DNA of 64,000 nucleotides, taken from contig NC_084827.1 of assembly GCF_033115175.1 (NCBI RefSeq), positions 61,751,201-61,815,200 of the forward strand, given 5' to 3'. The DNA is from Lepus europaeus (lineage: Eukaryota; Chordata; Mammalia; Lagomorpha; Leporidae). The position numbers were made by a program, and so were the translations under genes. This document shows, piece by piece, positions 11,969 through 21,476 of the stretch. The notes under the pieces are model-generated. The model was not told the DNA's origin and searched no databases. It saw only the letters and a program-made list of their open reading frames with translations. The number at the start of each line of letters is the position of its first letter. Position 1 is the stretch's first letter.

Positions 11969-12198
11969 AATAATTATTAAAGCAGTAATGAAGGGGCCAC
12001 CTGAGACAAAAGAAAAAAATGTTTGATAATGGGAGGTAAGGGAACCAAGACCTTCCAGCAGCAATGCCCAAGAGGACTTTATGTAGATGTTCTTGCTCTA
12101 TTCACTTCCAAATACTGGTCACTAGTGACATGAGCCCATTGAGCATTTGAAATATGCCTGATGTGACTTTGGACTTAAAATTTAATTTTTATTTAATT

Positions 12199-12498
12199 TG
12201 GATCAGGCATTTGATGTGGTAGTTAAGATGTCACTTGGATGTTGATAGCTCATATCACAGTGCCTAGTTTCAATCCCCTGTTCCACTCTGGACTCCAGTT
12301 TCCTGCTGATGTACGGCAGGTAATGGCTCTAGCAGCTTGGTCCCTGCCACCTATATAATAGACCTGTGTTGAATTCTGGGTTCCTGACTTTGGTCTGGCC
12401 CAGTCCTTGGTACTGTGAGTATTTGGGGAGTGAACAAGAGGATTTCTGTGTCTTCTCTTTCTCTCTCTCTCATCTTTCAAATACATAAAAATTTTTAA
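12199..12498 (+). mobile_element. Lagomorph C-SINE, diverged
   Basis: Recognisable body (CCTGACTTTGGTCTGGCCCA) and tail (TCTCTCTCTCTCATCTTTCAAATA). The head is degraded (GATCAGGCATTTGATGTGGTAG). Confidence 0.7.
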
Positions 12499-12499
12499 A

Positions 12500-13353
12500 A
12501 GAATTCATATTAATTCAAATTTAGAAGACACACACAGATAGTATGGTATTGGGCAGCACAGTTAAGGGCCTCAACATAATAAAATATAGGGTTATCAGAA
12601 AGAGTTCTTCTCATATTAAATGGAACTAACATAGAAACCTAAGTAGCTCTGTTGCAACACTGGGTGGAAAAAGCAAAGCAAATACCAGATTGGATCTATA
12701 TTACTCATTGGTGATGGGAATCTTAAGTCATTACACTAAAAGAGACCAATCTCATGGCTTGAATTTAAAAGAGCTAAACTACCAGATATTAATTCCATTA
12801 TCAGGAAGAGAGAGAGAGAGAGGTCAATAAAGCATGAAATTTTCAATCATTCAGACACTGGCCAAATCTAGAAATAGTAAGATTTAATATTCATAGTTGA
12901 ATTTAAAATAATGCTAATGAAAGAATACAAATACAATTAGAAATTTCAAATGCAATACAGGGGGAAAATACTAAATGAAAACCAGTGATTAATGATAAAG
13001 TATAAAAGAAGAAACATTTAATATTGATCAAAAGGTCAGGTATCACAGGCCATCTTGTTATGTATCAGGCACTGGAAAACAACTGTCAATATCCCAGCAA
13101 TTTTCAGTAGGTATCAATAAAGTAATATTTGGCACCCAAATAATGACTTGAGTTCTAGTTTTGAGAACTTTCTATTTAACTTTAGCTTCCAGTATTTTTA
13201 GTATCAAATGCCATCAATTCTGTTCTATCAGCATTTTCAGGAAAGTCACAAGTTTGGGAATACTGCCCATGGCTTATACACCATCCACTCCTCCAGAACT
13301 GCATTATAAACTTTTAACAATAAAATGACAACAGTGACTATCAGCTTGTAAAT
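12500..13353. other. AT-rich unassigned sequence
   Basis: No open frame, splice pattern or repeat could be recognised. A short GA run is present at about 12808-12822. Confidence 0.55.
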
Positions 13354-13364
13354 GTTTATATTTC

Positions 13365-13693
13365 GGGCCGGCGCCATGGCTTAACTGGCTAATCCTCCGC
13401 CTGCGGCTCCGGCACACTGGGTTCCAGTCCCGGTTGGGGCGCCAGATTCTATCCTGGTTGCCCCTCTTCCAGGCCAGCTCTCTGCTATGGCCAGGGAAGG
13501 CAGTGGAGGATGGCCCAAGTCCTTGGGCCCTGCACCCACATGGGAGACTAGGAGAAGCACCTGGCTCCTGGCTTCGGATCAGCACAATGAGCCGGCCGCA
13601 GCGGCCATTGGAGGGTGAACCAACAGCAAAAAGGAAGACCTTTCTCTCTGTCTCTCTCTCTCACTATCCACTCTGCCTGTCAAAAAAAAAAAA
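13365..13693 (+). mobile_element. Young C-SINE with TSD
   Basis: Near-consensus head GGGCCGGCGCCATGGCTTAA, tail CTCTGCCTGTC plus 12 As. Flanked by GTTTATATTTC at 13354-13364 and 13694-13704. The same target word occurs a third time at 14617-14627, beyond the next insertion. Confidence 0.93.
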
Positions 13694-13705
13694 GTTTATA
13701 TTTCT

Positions 13706-14616
13706 TAACTTACAAGGCCTAAAGCCCAACAGATCATTATCAAGCCCCTTCTATCAGGTTCTATTTGCCTCTCAATCAGAAAACTTAATTGTAGCTTAGA
13801 CAGCACCTTTCTTAGCTCCTCTAATAATGACTCTGTCCTTTGTTCTAGACTCTGTCTAGCGTATTTGGGCCTCATTCCTTTGTAATCATAACCTCTACCA
13901 CCAATGGCTCTACTCCCAGCCTGTGTGTACTGATGGTCCTCTTCCCCACTTAATGCTGTATAATTGTTCAAACCTGGTAAATGCCACTCTTAGGATCATT
14001 GGTTACTATCCTCACTCTGTCTTTTATGACCTTGTCTAAATATTATCAGAGTCGGCAAACTTGGAAGGCTTCCATAGCCTTGGCAACTCATGATGACAGC
14101 CTAGGGTGGTTACTGGCGCCATAAACTAGAGTGTCAATTTGTTGGGTCAACAACAGGAGCCACTGTGTACTTGCTCCTCATGCGGGATCTCTGTCCTTAA
14201 TGTGCTGTACATTGTGATTTAATGCTATAACTAGTACTCAAACAGTATGTTTCACTTTGTGTTTCTATGTGGGTGCAAACTGTTGAAATCTTTATACTAA
14301 ATTGATCTTCTGTATATAAAGAGAATTGAAAATGAATCTTGATGCAAATGGAAGGGGAGAGGGAGCGGGAGAGGGGAGGGTTGCAGGTGGGAGGGAAGTT
14401 ATGGGAGGGGGAAGCCATTGTAATCCATAAGCTGTACACTGGAAATTTATATTCATTAAATAAAAGTTAAAAAAAAAAAAGAAAATGAATCTTGATGTGA
14501 ATGGAAGGGGAGAGGGAGCGGGAGAGGGGAGGGTTGCGGGTGGGAGGGGGAAGCCATTGTAATCCATAAGCTGTACACTGGAAATTTATATTCATTAAAT
14601 AAAAGTTTAAAAAAAA
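13706..14616 (+). mobile_element. 5'-truncated copy of the composite element with duplicated 3' tail
   Basis: From TTACAAGGCCTAAAGCC at 13710 the sequence follows 62766-63540 of the plus-strand composite element and ends with its L1 3' end at about 14480. The last 130 bp or so (G-rich tract to poly(A)) are then repeated at 14485-14616. TSD GTTTATATTTCT lies at 13694-13705 and 14617-14628. The truncation point falls in the acquired region upstream of the L1-derived tail, so the copy must derive from the composite family and not from ordinary L1. Confidence 0.88.
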
Positions 14617-14628
14617 GTTTATATTTCT

Positions 14629-15659
14629 CTCGTATGCAATGCTGTATGGGTCATTTACTAGTTTTAACATGTATCCACAGGATTAATACTCAAATGGAGT
14701 ATAATGTGGAAAGTGCAGAACTAAAGAAATAAGTCTATCGGAAAACAAAAGCACACATTTTTTAGGATCTAAAAATATTGCACATAATAAGGTTGCACAG
14801 AAATTACTGGCTGGTTTTACAAACAGAATGAGGTATTAGTCAACCTCTAGATAAAGACGAATGCAAAGCAGAGCAACTATACACACACAAAACACATAAA
14901 TTCAAATTATGTCCTAGAATGCCAACAACTAAATGTGAAAAGGTGTCTAAGTAGCCATTATTTCAACATTCTAAAATCATTAGACAGGGACCAAACACAT
15001 AACTGTCTCTTGGCAATATTTCCTAAGTTTGCAACTTTTTCAGTCTAAATGACAATGAGCTATACAATCACTTACTTTCCCTCAGTTCTACTATAGAAAG
15101 GCATGATTCTGTGGTAAACAACAAACCTTCCCTTTCTAAAGCTTTCATTGGCAATTAACCAAGATAATGCTTTCCTTTGCTGACTCAATTATACAGTTCC
15201 ATGTACATTTAGCAACTCATGTCACAGATGCTGCAGAGTACACAATTTAAAATTAGGAAAGGTTTCATGGCAAAAATCATTCAAGTTCACACAATTTAAA
15301 TGTTCAGTAACTCTCCAAGTTTAGTCTAATGTTATTAGGCAAACTCAATTCTTTTTTTTTTTGGGGGGGGTAGTAAAACTAGCCACATAAGTGAGCCTAA
15401 GAGTATGTAGAATAAAAGGACCAGCAGAATTCTTTTTAGAAAGAAACTTTGCTAATTAGTGAAATTAAGAATTAGATTTTGTCTACTGCTGAATGTTGAA
15501 TGTGTCAAAAACAATTTAAATATATTTAACCGCCATATCAAATTGCTTAAATTAAGTGAAATCATGCACTTGTCAAAAATAGTTCAAAGAAAAAATCTTT
15601 GCTGCAAAGATACTGAGGAGGAGTCAACTAGTTGAATTTAATGAAAACAGAAAAAGAAC
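14629..15659 (-). other. DNAJB9: Probable DNAJB9 3' UTR region
   Basis: On the minus strand this AT-rich, repeat-free stretch directly follows the DNAJB9 coding remnant. It reads like a 3' UTR (for example the AACTGAGGGAAAGTAAGTG segment near 15080). The assignment rests on position and composition only. Confidence 0.5.
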
Positions 15660-18300
15660 AAACTGCTGTCCTGAACAGTCAGTGTATGTGGTAACCATAT
15701 TTCCTCTTCATTGAGTGACGGTCCTACAGTGCTTGCTAGATCCTAGGAATCTATTTTCAGTCTGTACTGTGTGCTGATTTGTGGTGCCAAAGCCACTAAA
15801 AGAAAACATTTTCTCCATATCTTCAAACATGTCATCAAACAGTCCACCTCTGAAAGAAAACTCCTGGAAATGATGCCTTTGTCTACTGGAACCATCCTGG
15901 TGTGTCTGGAAGTGATTTTCAAAATGCTTCTTGGACTGAGTGCTTTGGTTTTGACCAAAAAAATAAACAAACAAACAAAACTAAAGTCTTTAAATAAGTC
16001 ATCAAAATTGAAGTTAAATGATTGCTCAAAAGGGCTTCCACTACCTCTCTGTCCTTTACAGTGTGTCCAACTGTATCATACTCTTTTTGCCTACTAGCAT
16101 CTGAGAGTGTTTTATATGCTAAAAAAGATAAAAATGCTTTAGTATCTAAAATATTCAAAATTACATATATTCAAACCTCTTCACATAAGTGAATTCAAGT
16201 CCATTGGGAAGGATTTCACATCATAAATAAAAGCAAAATGCTACATACATAAGGATATTAAAATGTAAGTTATAAGTTGGGGACTTTGTCTTGTTGCCTG
16301 CTGTATTATCAACAGTTAGCTCAATGTCACCTGTAGTTAAATACCCAACACATATTTTGTTAAATACATGTTAGCATTGCTCTATATATTGCTATGTATG
16401 TGGGCAACAATTAGAATTCTTCAATCTTTGTATCATTTGTATAAAATCATTACTTCTCTTGAAAAAAAAATCATCAAATGTAAACAAATTTCAGATGTTT
16501 TATTTCCTTACTAGTTAAATATTTAATTCCAGCTCCTTACTCAGTTACCCACACCCATCAATTACCGAATGCTCTAGACAAGCAGTTTGCTTTAGAACTC
16601 ATTTCAAGTGAAAATCTGTTGCATACTTTTCCTTCACAGACAAATGCAGCTGTGAAATGCAGTTCAAATGAATAAAAAGCAACAAGGTATTTGAGCATAT
16701 TTTAATCATTTTATATTTAATCTACATACTTAGTGTAATGTTGTGTTTCATATATTATTTGACAAGGATCTGGGGTATATAAAATTCCTTTCACATACAA
16801 AAAGCAATTTTTAAAATAATAGAACAAAATAACACACTTTCAACATTTTTAGATCTGTATGTCAATAAAACTATTAACTATCATTCATTCACTCAGGCAT
16901 CAAAGTTATGTTATATTAAAAAAACGTCCAGAGAATCTTATTGTATATAAGTACCACGTGCTCTCCATCTCCACAAAACCTTCAAATACAGACACTTCTT
17001 AGCTATCATTCTTATTGCTACCTAATGCCTATGAGACCTCCGAGTCATTTACTTACCTTCTGCAATCTCTCTGAATTTTGCTTCAGCATCAGGACACTTT
17101 TGTTAGGGTGGAACTTCATGGCCATTTTGTGAAGGGCCGTCTTGATTTGGCGCTCTGATGCTGACTCTGGCACACCTAAGATATTATAGTAGCTTTTCTG
17201 AGGCCAGAATTAGCTCTGTTATCACCAAAATACAGATTGCAAAGATGAAAACTGACTGGGGAGTAGCCATCTCTAATATCCTAAAAAAGAAAAGAAAAAA
17301 TTGGTTTCCCATGGAGCTTAATAATTTTCCTTTAAAAAAAAAAGAATCTTCAGAATACATAGTAAAATAATGTAGTATTAAAAAATTAAGCTTAGTATCT
17401 TGTACCCATTCCTGTTGCTTCAGTTATATAGGCTTTGTAACTCTGAAATCCACCTAATGTGAGCAATCTGAATTTAGCCAAGTTGAGCAAACTCTCACTA
17501 ACTTGTCACTAACACTCTGGCCATACGTGAAGAACGCATGGCATTTTGATATCTAATTTATCAAATTTTATCAGTGAATATTGAAGATGCATCATATGCA
17601 AAAATTGTTGATAAAAAGGTAAAAGACCTAAACATTTTAAAGGGTTTCAATCTTCAAGAAGTCACTTTCTGAGGGGGTAATAATATATTTAATTATCAAG
17701 GTAAATAACCCAAATGTCTAAATGAGTAATCTTTACTCCCCTCGCCCCAACGAGCAACAATCCAGGCTTCACTCTAGCAGGGAAACTAAGCACCGCAAGC
17801 AGAGAATCTAAACAGCGTAATACGGATACTGACAATACCCTGCAACACGTTTCCTCCAAATGTTTAACAAAGATGCAGGGTTAAGCAAGTTCTGTTCAAA
17901 CGTTGTAATGAATAAAATTTAAGATTTCTGCTAAGGCTGTCAGAAAAAAAATTTGAAAGTGGAGTATTTTAGGATAAGGTTTTTTGGTTTGTTTTTATTT
18001 TCAAACTTCTCAGAGGTTAAAATACTGCCCTTACCTTGAAGCCACTCAAGGCGTTTTACCCTGCATTTCACGGTCCTATATCTACCCAATGACTTACGAG
18101 TCAAAGCGAAGCGGCTGTTTTTTGAACGAAGATTGTGCCACCAGAGCCCTTCCCTAATAACCTATGACGACATAACAAGGCTGACGAAAAGGCACTCTGG
18201 TTCGTGGAAGCTGCCTGACTGCCTCTCCTGTGGACTCTTCGGAGCTCGATTAGCAGGTGGATTCCTTTTCGCCAGTTACTCATAGTCACGGGGACCGAGT
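15660..18300 (-). pseudogene. DNAJB9: DNAJB9 (ERdj4) copy with introns retained, coding sequence broken
   Basis: The minus strand carries three exon-like blocks with good splice sites: a noncoding exon 1 ending at 18035 (CAAG then GTAAGG), exon 2 at 17280-17057 (acceptor TTTTTTAG, donor GTAAGT, start ATG 17270-17268) and exon 3 from 16118. Translation gives the ERdj4 signal-anchor start (MATPQSVFIFAIC), pieces of the J domain, and a C-terminal part with FEDMEKMFSFSGF. Damage: a 1-base insertion after residue about 24 with a stop soon after, a 4-base deletion after the J-domain HPD motif, which itself reads HPN, a deletion of about 13 bases and an insertion in exon 3, and a TGA at 15710-15708 ahead of the normal end. 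ERdj4 is an ER J-protein co-chaperone of BiP. The introns rule out a retrocopy. Confidence 0.88.
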
Positions 18301-19340
18301 ACAACTCCGGGTGTAAAGAACACGAATGGAGCTTGGCCGGCGGCCGGCCGAATGGGCGGGACTAACACCCACACACAGGGGCACCTTGCTGGTTTGGGAC
18401 GCGGTGTTCCGCCTTTTGTGGCGGGGAACCCAAGGAGCCTTACACCGGATGTCTCCCCCTGGGACAGATCGGCCAGCCAAGTGGCCCGGGCCTCGCTCGC
18501 ATGGGGTCGCCACATTCACCCCAAGGGGACCGACACCCGCCCAGTCCGTCCAGGCGGGGGCTGCCCCGATGCCCTAGAAAGCTGGCCAGCGGCGCAGAGC
18601 CCTAACACAAAACGCACTATTCTGTGCTTCGGCCATCTCCTTTCTCTGCCTCCTGTCAAGAACACGCAAGCTAAAGCCCTGGGCAGTCCCAAGGCCCAAT
18701 TTCCTCACAAAAAAACAGGCCAGGGCCCCGGGGACGCTCCGATCCCCCCTTCCCCCGCGACCCCGGCCTCGTCCCTCAGCCGCACCTTCCGATGGCTGCT
18801 GCTCTTCCACAGAGCGGAGGCGCAGGCGAAGCTGAGGACCAGCTCCGCTCGCCTTCGGGGCCCAGCCCCTCACCGCGGCCCCCCGGGGCCGGCACACTCC
18901 CCATGCCGCGGGCACCCGGGCCTCGCGCTCCCTCAGCAGGCGCGGCAGCGTCCTCTCTACCCGCTCCTCGCCGCGGGCAGCCGTTGCCGGCCCCACCACC
19001 CTGGAGAGGACCTGCACGAAACGCTTCCTCATTGGCTTCTGCCTACCCACCTGACCCGGGCGCGCTGCCGCACGTGGAAAACTGTTGTTGCCCATCAGGC
19101 TGTGCGACAAGGGGCGGTGCTGAACCCTCAGGGAAGTGAGTTGACCTTAGTGGCGACTTTCACCTGACAGGGTCTCCGCGCAGGCGCAGTGGCTCCGCTG
19201 GCCTGGCCTGCAGGGGCTCCCTCGCCTTAGTCTGGGAGTTCTGGGTCCTGCCCCCTGGGCCATCCGCCTGGCCTCCCGGGTTCTCGCTCAGCCGAGCGAT
19301 GCCGCGCTACTGCGCTGCGGTTTGCTGCAAGAGTCGCCGG
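18300..19340. promoter_or_regulatory. CpG island, bidirectional DNAJB9/THAP5 promoter
   Basis: About 1 kb of strongly GC- and CpG-rich sequence lies between DNAJB9 exon 1 (leftward) and the THAP5 start codon (rightward). In human these genes are head-to-head neighbours on 7q31, so the arrangement is syntenic. A CACGTG E-box is at 19070-19076 and an ATTGG (inverted CCAAT) near 19031. I found no exact ER-stress element. CpGs look well kept compared with the flanks, which suggests germline hypomethylation. Confidence 0.82.
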
Positions 19341-19379
19341 GGACGGAACGATAAAGACCAGAAGCGGAGTTTTTACCCG
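19299..19379 (+). CDS. THAP5: THAP5 first coding exon (N-terminus of THAP domain)
   Basis: From ATG at 19299 the frame reads MPRYCAAVCCKSRRGRNDKD..., ending SFYP at codon 27. It closely matches the start of THAP5, a C2CH zinc-dependent DNA-binding protein; the first zinc-ligand cysteine (C5) and C10 are present. Similarity stops after FYP, where an exon boundary is expected. The candidate donor CC/GTTGGT is weak. The rest of the THAP domain and the long last coding exon were not found anywhere to the right in this window, so this may be an orphan exon. A full-length L1 is inserted about 260 bp after the exon. Confidence 0.8.
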
Positions 19380-19479
19380 TTGGTTGTCCTGGGAGCAGTG
19401 GCGTCAGCTTCGCCTTGGGGCCAAGTCCTGTTCTTCGATGTTTAGTCTGTCAGGAAATCCCTGGCCTGCCTTCGCATCA

Positions 19480-19625
19480 TATCCAGGGTCTGACCGCTTC
19501 TCACCCCCACCCCTGACAGTTCTCTCCTGGGTCAGGCCATCGTCCTCTATTGCCAGCTGCTGTTCTCTCCACTTCTAGCCTTGTTGATATGTCTTACTCT
19601 CATCCTAGCGAACAGAAGATCCCTT
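19480..19625. mobile_element. Possible L2-type remnant interrupted by L1 (continues near 26754-27060)
   Basis: The wording on both sides of the L1 (TCTCTCCACTTCTAGCC ... ATCACATCACTCTCAG, AGAGTAAAAGC, CTCATC) resembles an ancient L2-like 3' region split by the young L1. This is weak and rests on remembered consensus only. Confidence 0.3.
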
Positions 19626-19640
19626 GAAAATAAAAACTGG
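19626..19640. repeat. TSD of full-length L1, left copy
   Basis: GAAAATAAAAACTGG is repeated exactly at 26739-26753. Confidence 0.95.
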
Positions 19641-20370
19641 GGGGCGGAGCCAAGATGGCGGATAGTGAGGACGTGTGCCTTAGTTTGGGAAAATAAACTT
19701 TCATAAAAGTGGAATTTAGCCTCAGGAAAAGACTCAAGAAAAAAACTGCAGAGGAAATGCTTCCGGATCTTGTGGATGAGACACAGAGGACTTACAGGGA
19801 ACCCACCGCGTGGAAAACCAACCGAGACGAGCCGAGCGGCAGCGGCGGGAGAGGAGCCAGAGCCACAGAATCTCGCCAGCGCGGGAACCCAGGAGGGTAA
19901 GACAAAGACCTGAGAAGTCTGAGACATTGGGGGGAGGGGGAACAGAGGCCTCTCCCTTCACTCACCAAGCAAAACAAAGAGCACCGCGATTTTACATATG
20001 TAAAGCTCAGCCAAACTCAGTATCTTTAGTGAAACTGGAGAACACATTGAGGGCTGCATAAACCCTATGTATGGTCCCAGGGGTAGATCAAACGAATACT
20101 CACAGAGGCCAGATTTCAACTACCCTCAACTCCACTCCCAACTGAGTCAAAAAAAAAAAAAAAGAGAGAGAGAGAGAGAGCGAGCCAGCAAGGAGCAAGT
20201 AATCTGGGAGAGTTGCTCTTTACACAGCCTTAAACCTCAAGAAACAAGCATAGCTCTCTGGCCACACCCATCACAGCCCCTAAGGCTCCAACAAAGCAGA
20301 CAGCTCACTTAGAGGCATAGTATAACAAGAGAAAAAAACAAAAACAAAAACACCACAAATTATCTCTAAC
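19641..20370 (+). promoter_or_regulatory. L1 5' UTR internal promoter
   Basis: CAAGATGGCGG at 19651-19661 is the YY1-type box found at the start of mammalian L1 promoters. A poly-A/GA run is at 20147-20180. Apart from the first bases it does not match the 5' UTR of the composite elements. Confidence 0.75.
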
Positions 20371-21408
20371 ATGCCAAGCAAGAAACATAGAAGCGGAGGT
20401 ACCAAGAACAAGGAAGGCACTATGACGCCCCCAAGTGAACAAGACACGCCAATGCAAGATTATGAAGATGAAGAAATAGAGGAAATGCAAGAAGCAGATT
20501 TCAAAAAATTGATAAGAACATTAAGAAGTTCTCAAAAACAAATTCTTGAACTACAGAAATCCTTAATGGACAAGATAGAAAATCTCTCCCGTGAAAATGA
20601 AATATTAAGGAGGAATCAAAATGAAATGAAAAAACTAGTGGAACAGGAATTTGCGATAGTGACAAAAAACCACAATGAAATGAAGAACTCAATAGATCAA
20701 ATGGCAAACACATTAGAGAGCCTTAAAAACAGAATGGGTGAAGCAGAAGAGAGAATATCGGAATTAGAAGACAGAGAACAGGAAAGGAAACAGTCAAATC
20801 AAAGAAAAGAAGAAGAAATCAGAAATCTAAAAAATACTGTCAGGAATCTACAGGATACTATTAAAAAACCCAACATTCGGGTTCTAGGAGTTCCTGAAGG
20901 CATGGAAAGGGAGAAAGGATTAGAAGGCCTTTTTAGTGAGATACTAGCAGAAAATTTCCCAAGTTTGGAGAAGGACAGAGACATCCTAGTACAGGAAGCT
21001 CAGAGAACCCCTAATAAACATGATCAAAAGAGATCCACACCACGACACGTCGTAATCAAACTCACCACAGTGAAACACAAAGAAAAGATCCTAAAATGTG
21101 CAAGAGAGAAATGCCAGATTACTCTCAGAGGATCTCCAATTAGACTTACAGCTGATTTCTCATCAGAAACCCTACAAGCCAGGAGAGAATGGCGAGATAT
21201 AGCCCAGGTACTAAGAGAGAAAAACTGCCAGCCCAGAATATTATATCCTGCAAAGCTCTCATTTGTGAATGAAGGTGAAATAAAGACTTTTCATAGCAAA
21301 CAGAAACTGAAAGAATTTGTTGCCACTCGTCCAGCCCTGCAAAAGATGCTTAAAGATGTGTTACATACAGAAACACAGAAACACGGTCACCAATATGAAA
21401 GAAGGTAA
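20371..21408 (+). CDS. L1 ORF1p, 345 aa, intact
   Basis: The protein starts MPSKKHRSGG and ends HGHQYERR. An acidic N-terminus (residues 15-45) precedes a long coiled coil (about 45-150, heptads through QILELQKSLMDKIENLSREN). The RRM follows (about 155-250, IRVLGVPEGMEREKGLEGLF), then the C-terminal domain (to about 335, RLTADFSSETLQARREW). ORF1p trimers coat L1 RNA in cytoplasmic RNPs. The frame is uninterrupted. It differs at scattered residues from the ORF1 of the composite elements (CAREKCQITL against GAREKRRITL), so it belongs to a related but separate lineage. Confidence 0.95.
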   Translation: MPSKKHRSGGTKNKEGTMTPPSEQDTPMQDYEDEEIEEMQEADFKKLIRTLRSSQKQILELQKSLMDKIENLSRENEILRRNQNEMKKLVEQEFAIVTKNHNEMKNSIDQMANTLESLKNRMGEAEERISELEDREQERKQSNQRKEEEIRNLKNTVRNLQDTIKKPNIRVLGVPEGMEREKGLEGLFSEILAENFPSLEKDRDILVQEAQRTPNKHDQKRSTPRHVVIKLTTVKHKEKILKCAREKCQITLRGSPIRLTADFSSETLQARREWRDIAQVLREKNCQPRILYPAKLSFVNEGEIKTFHSKQKLKEFVATRPALQKMLKDVLHTETQKHGHQYERR

Positions 21409-21476
21409 AGGAAGGAAACCTCACAGCAAAAGATCACAGGAATCTCAAACCAGATACTAGAAAATATCTTTGGCAA

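Noticed and set aside
13365-13440. tRNA gene in the SINE head (and in the other SINE heads)
   Set aside because: The A/B-box-like words belong to the tRNA-derived C-SINE promoter; no cloverleaf with a matching acceptor stem is present.
18352-19167. 271-codon plus-strand open frame over the CpG island
   Set aside because: High GC lowers stop frequency; the product is Pro/Arg/Ala-rich with no similarity, another 178-codon frame runs on the opposite strand (18574-19110), and the region is a promoter.
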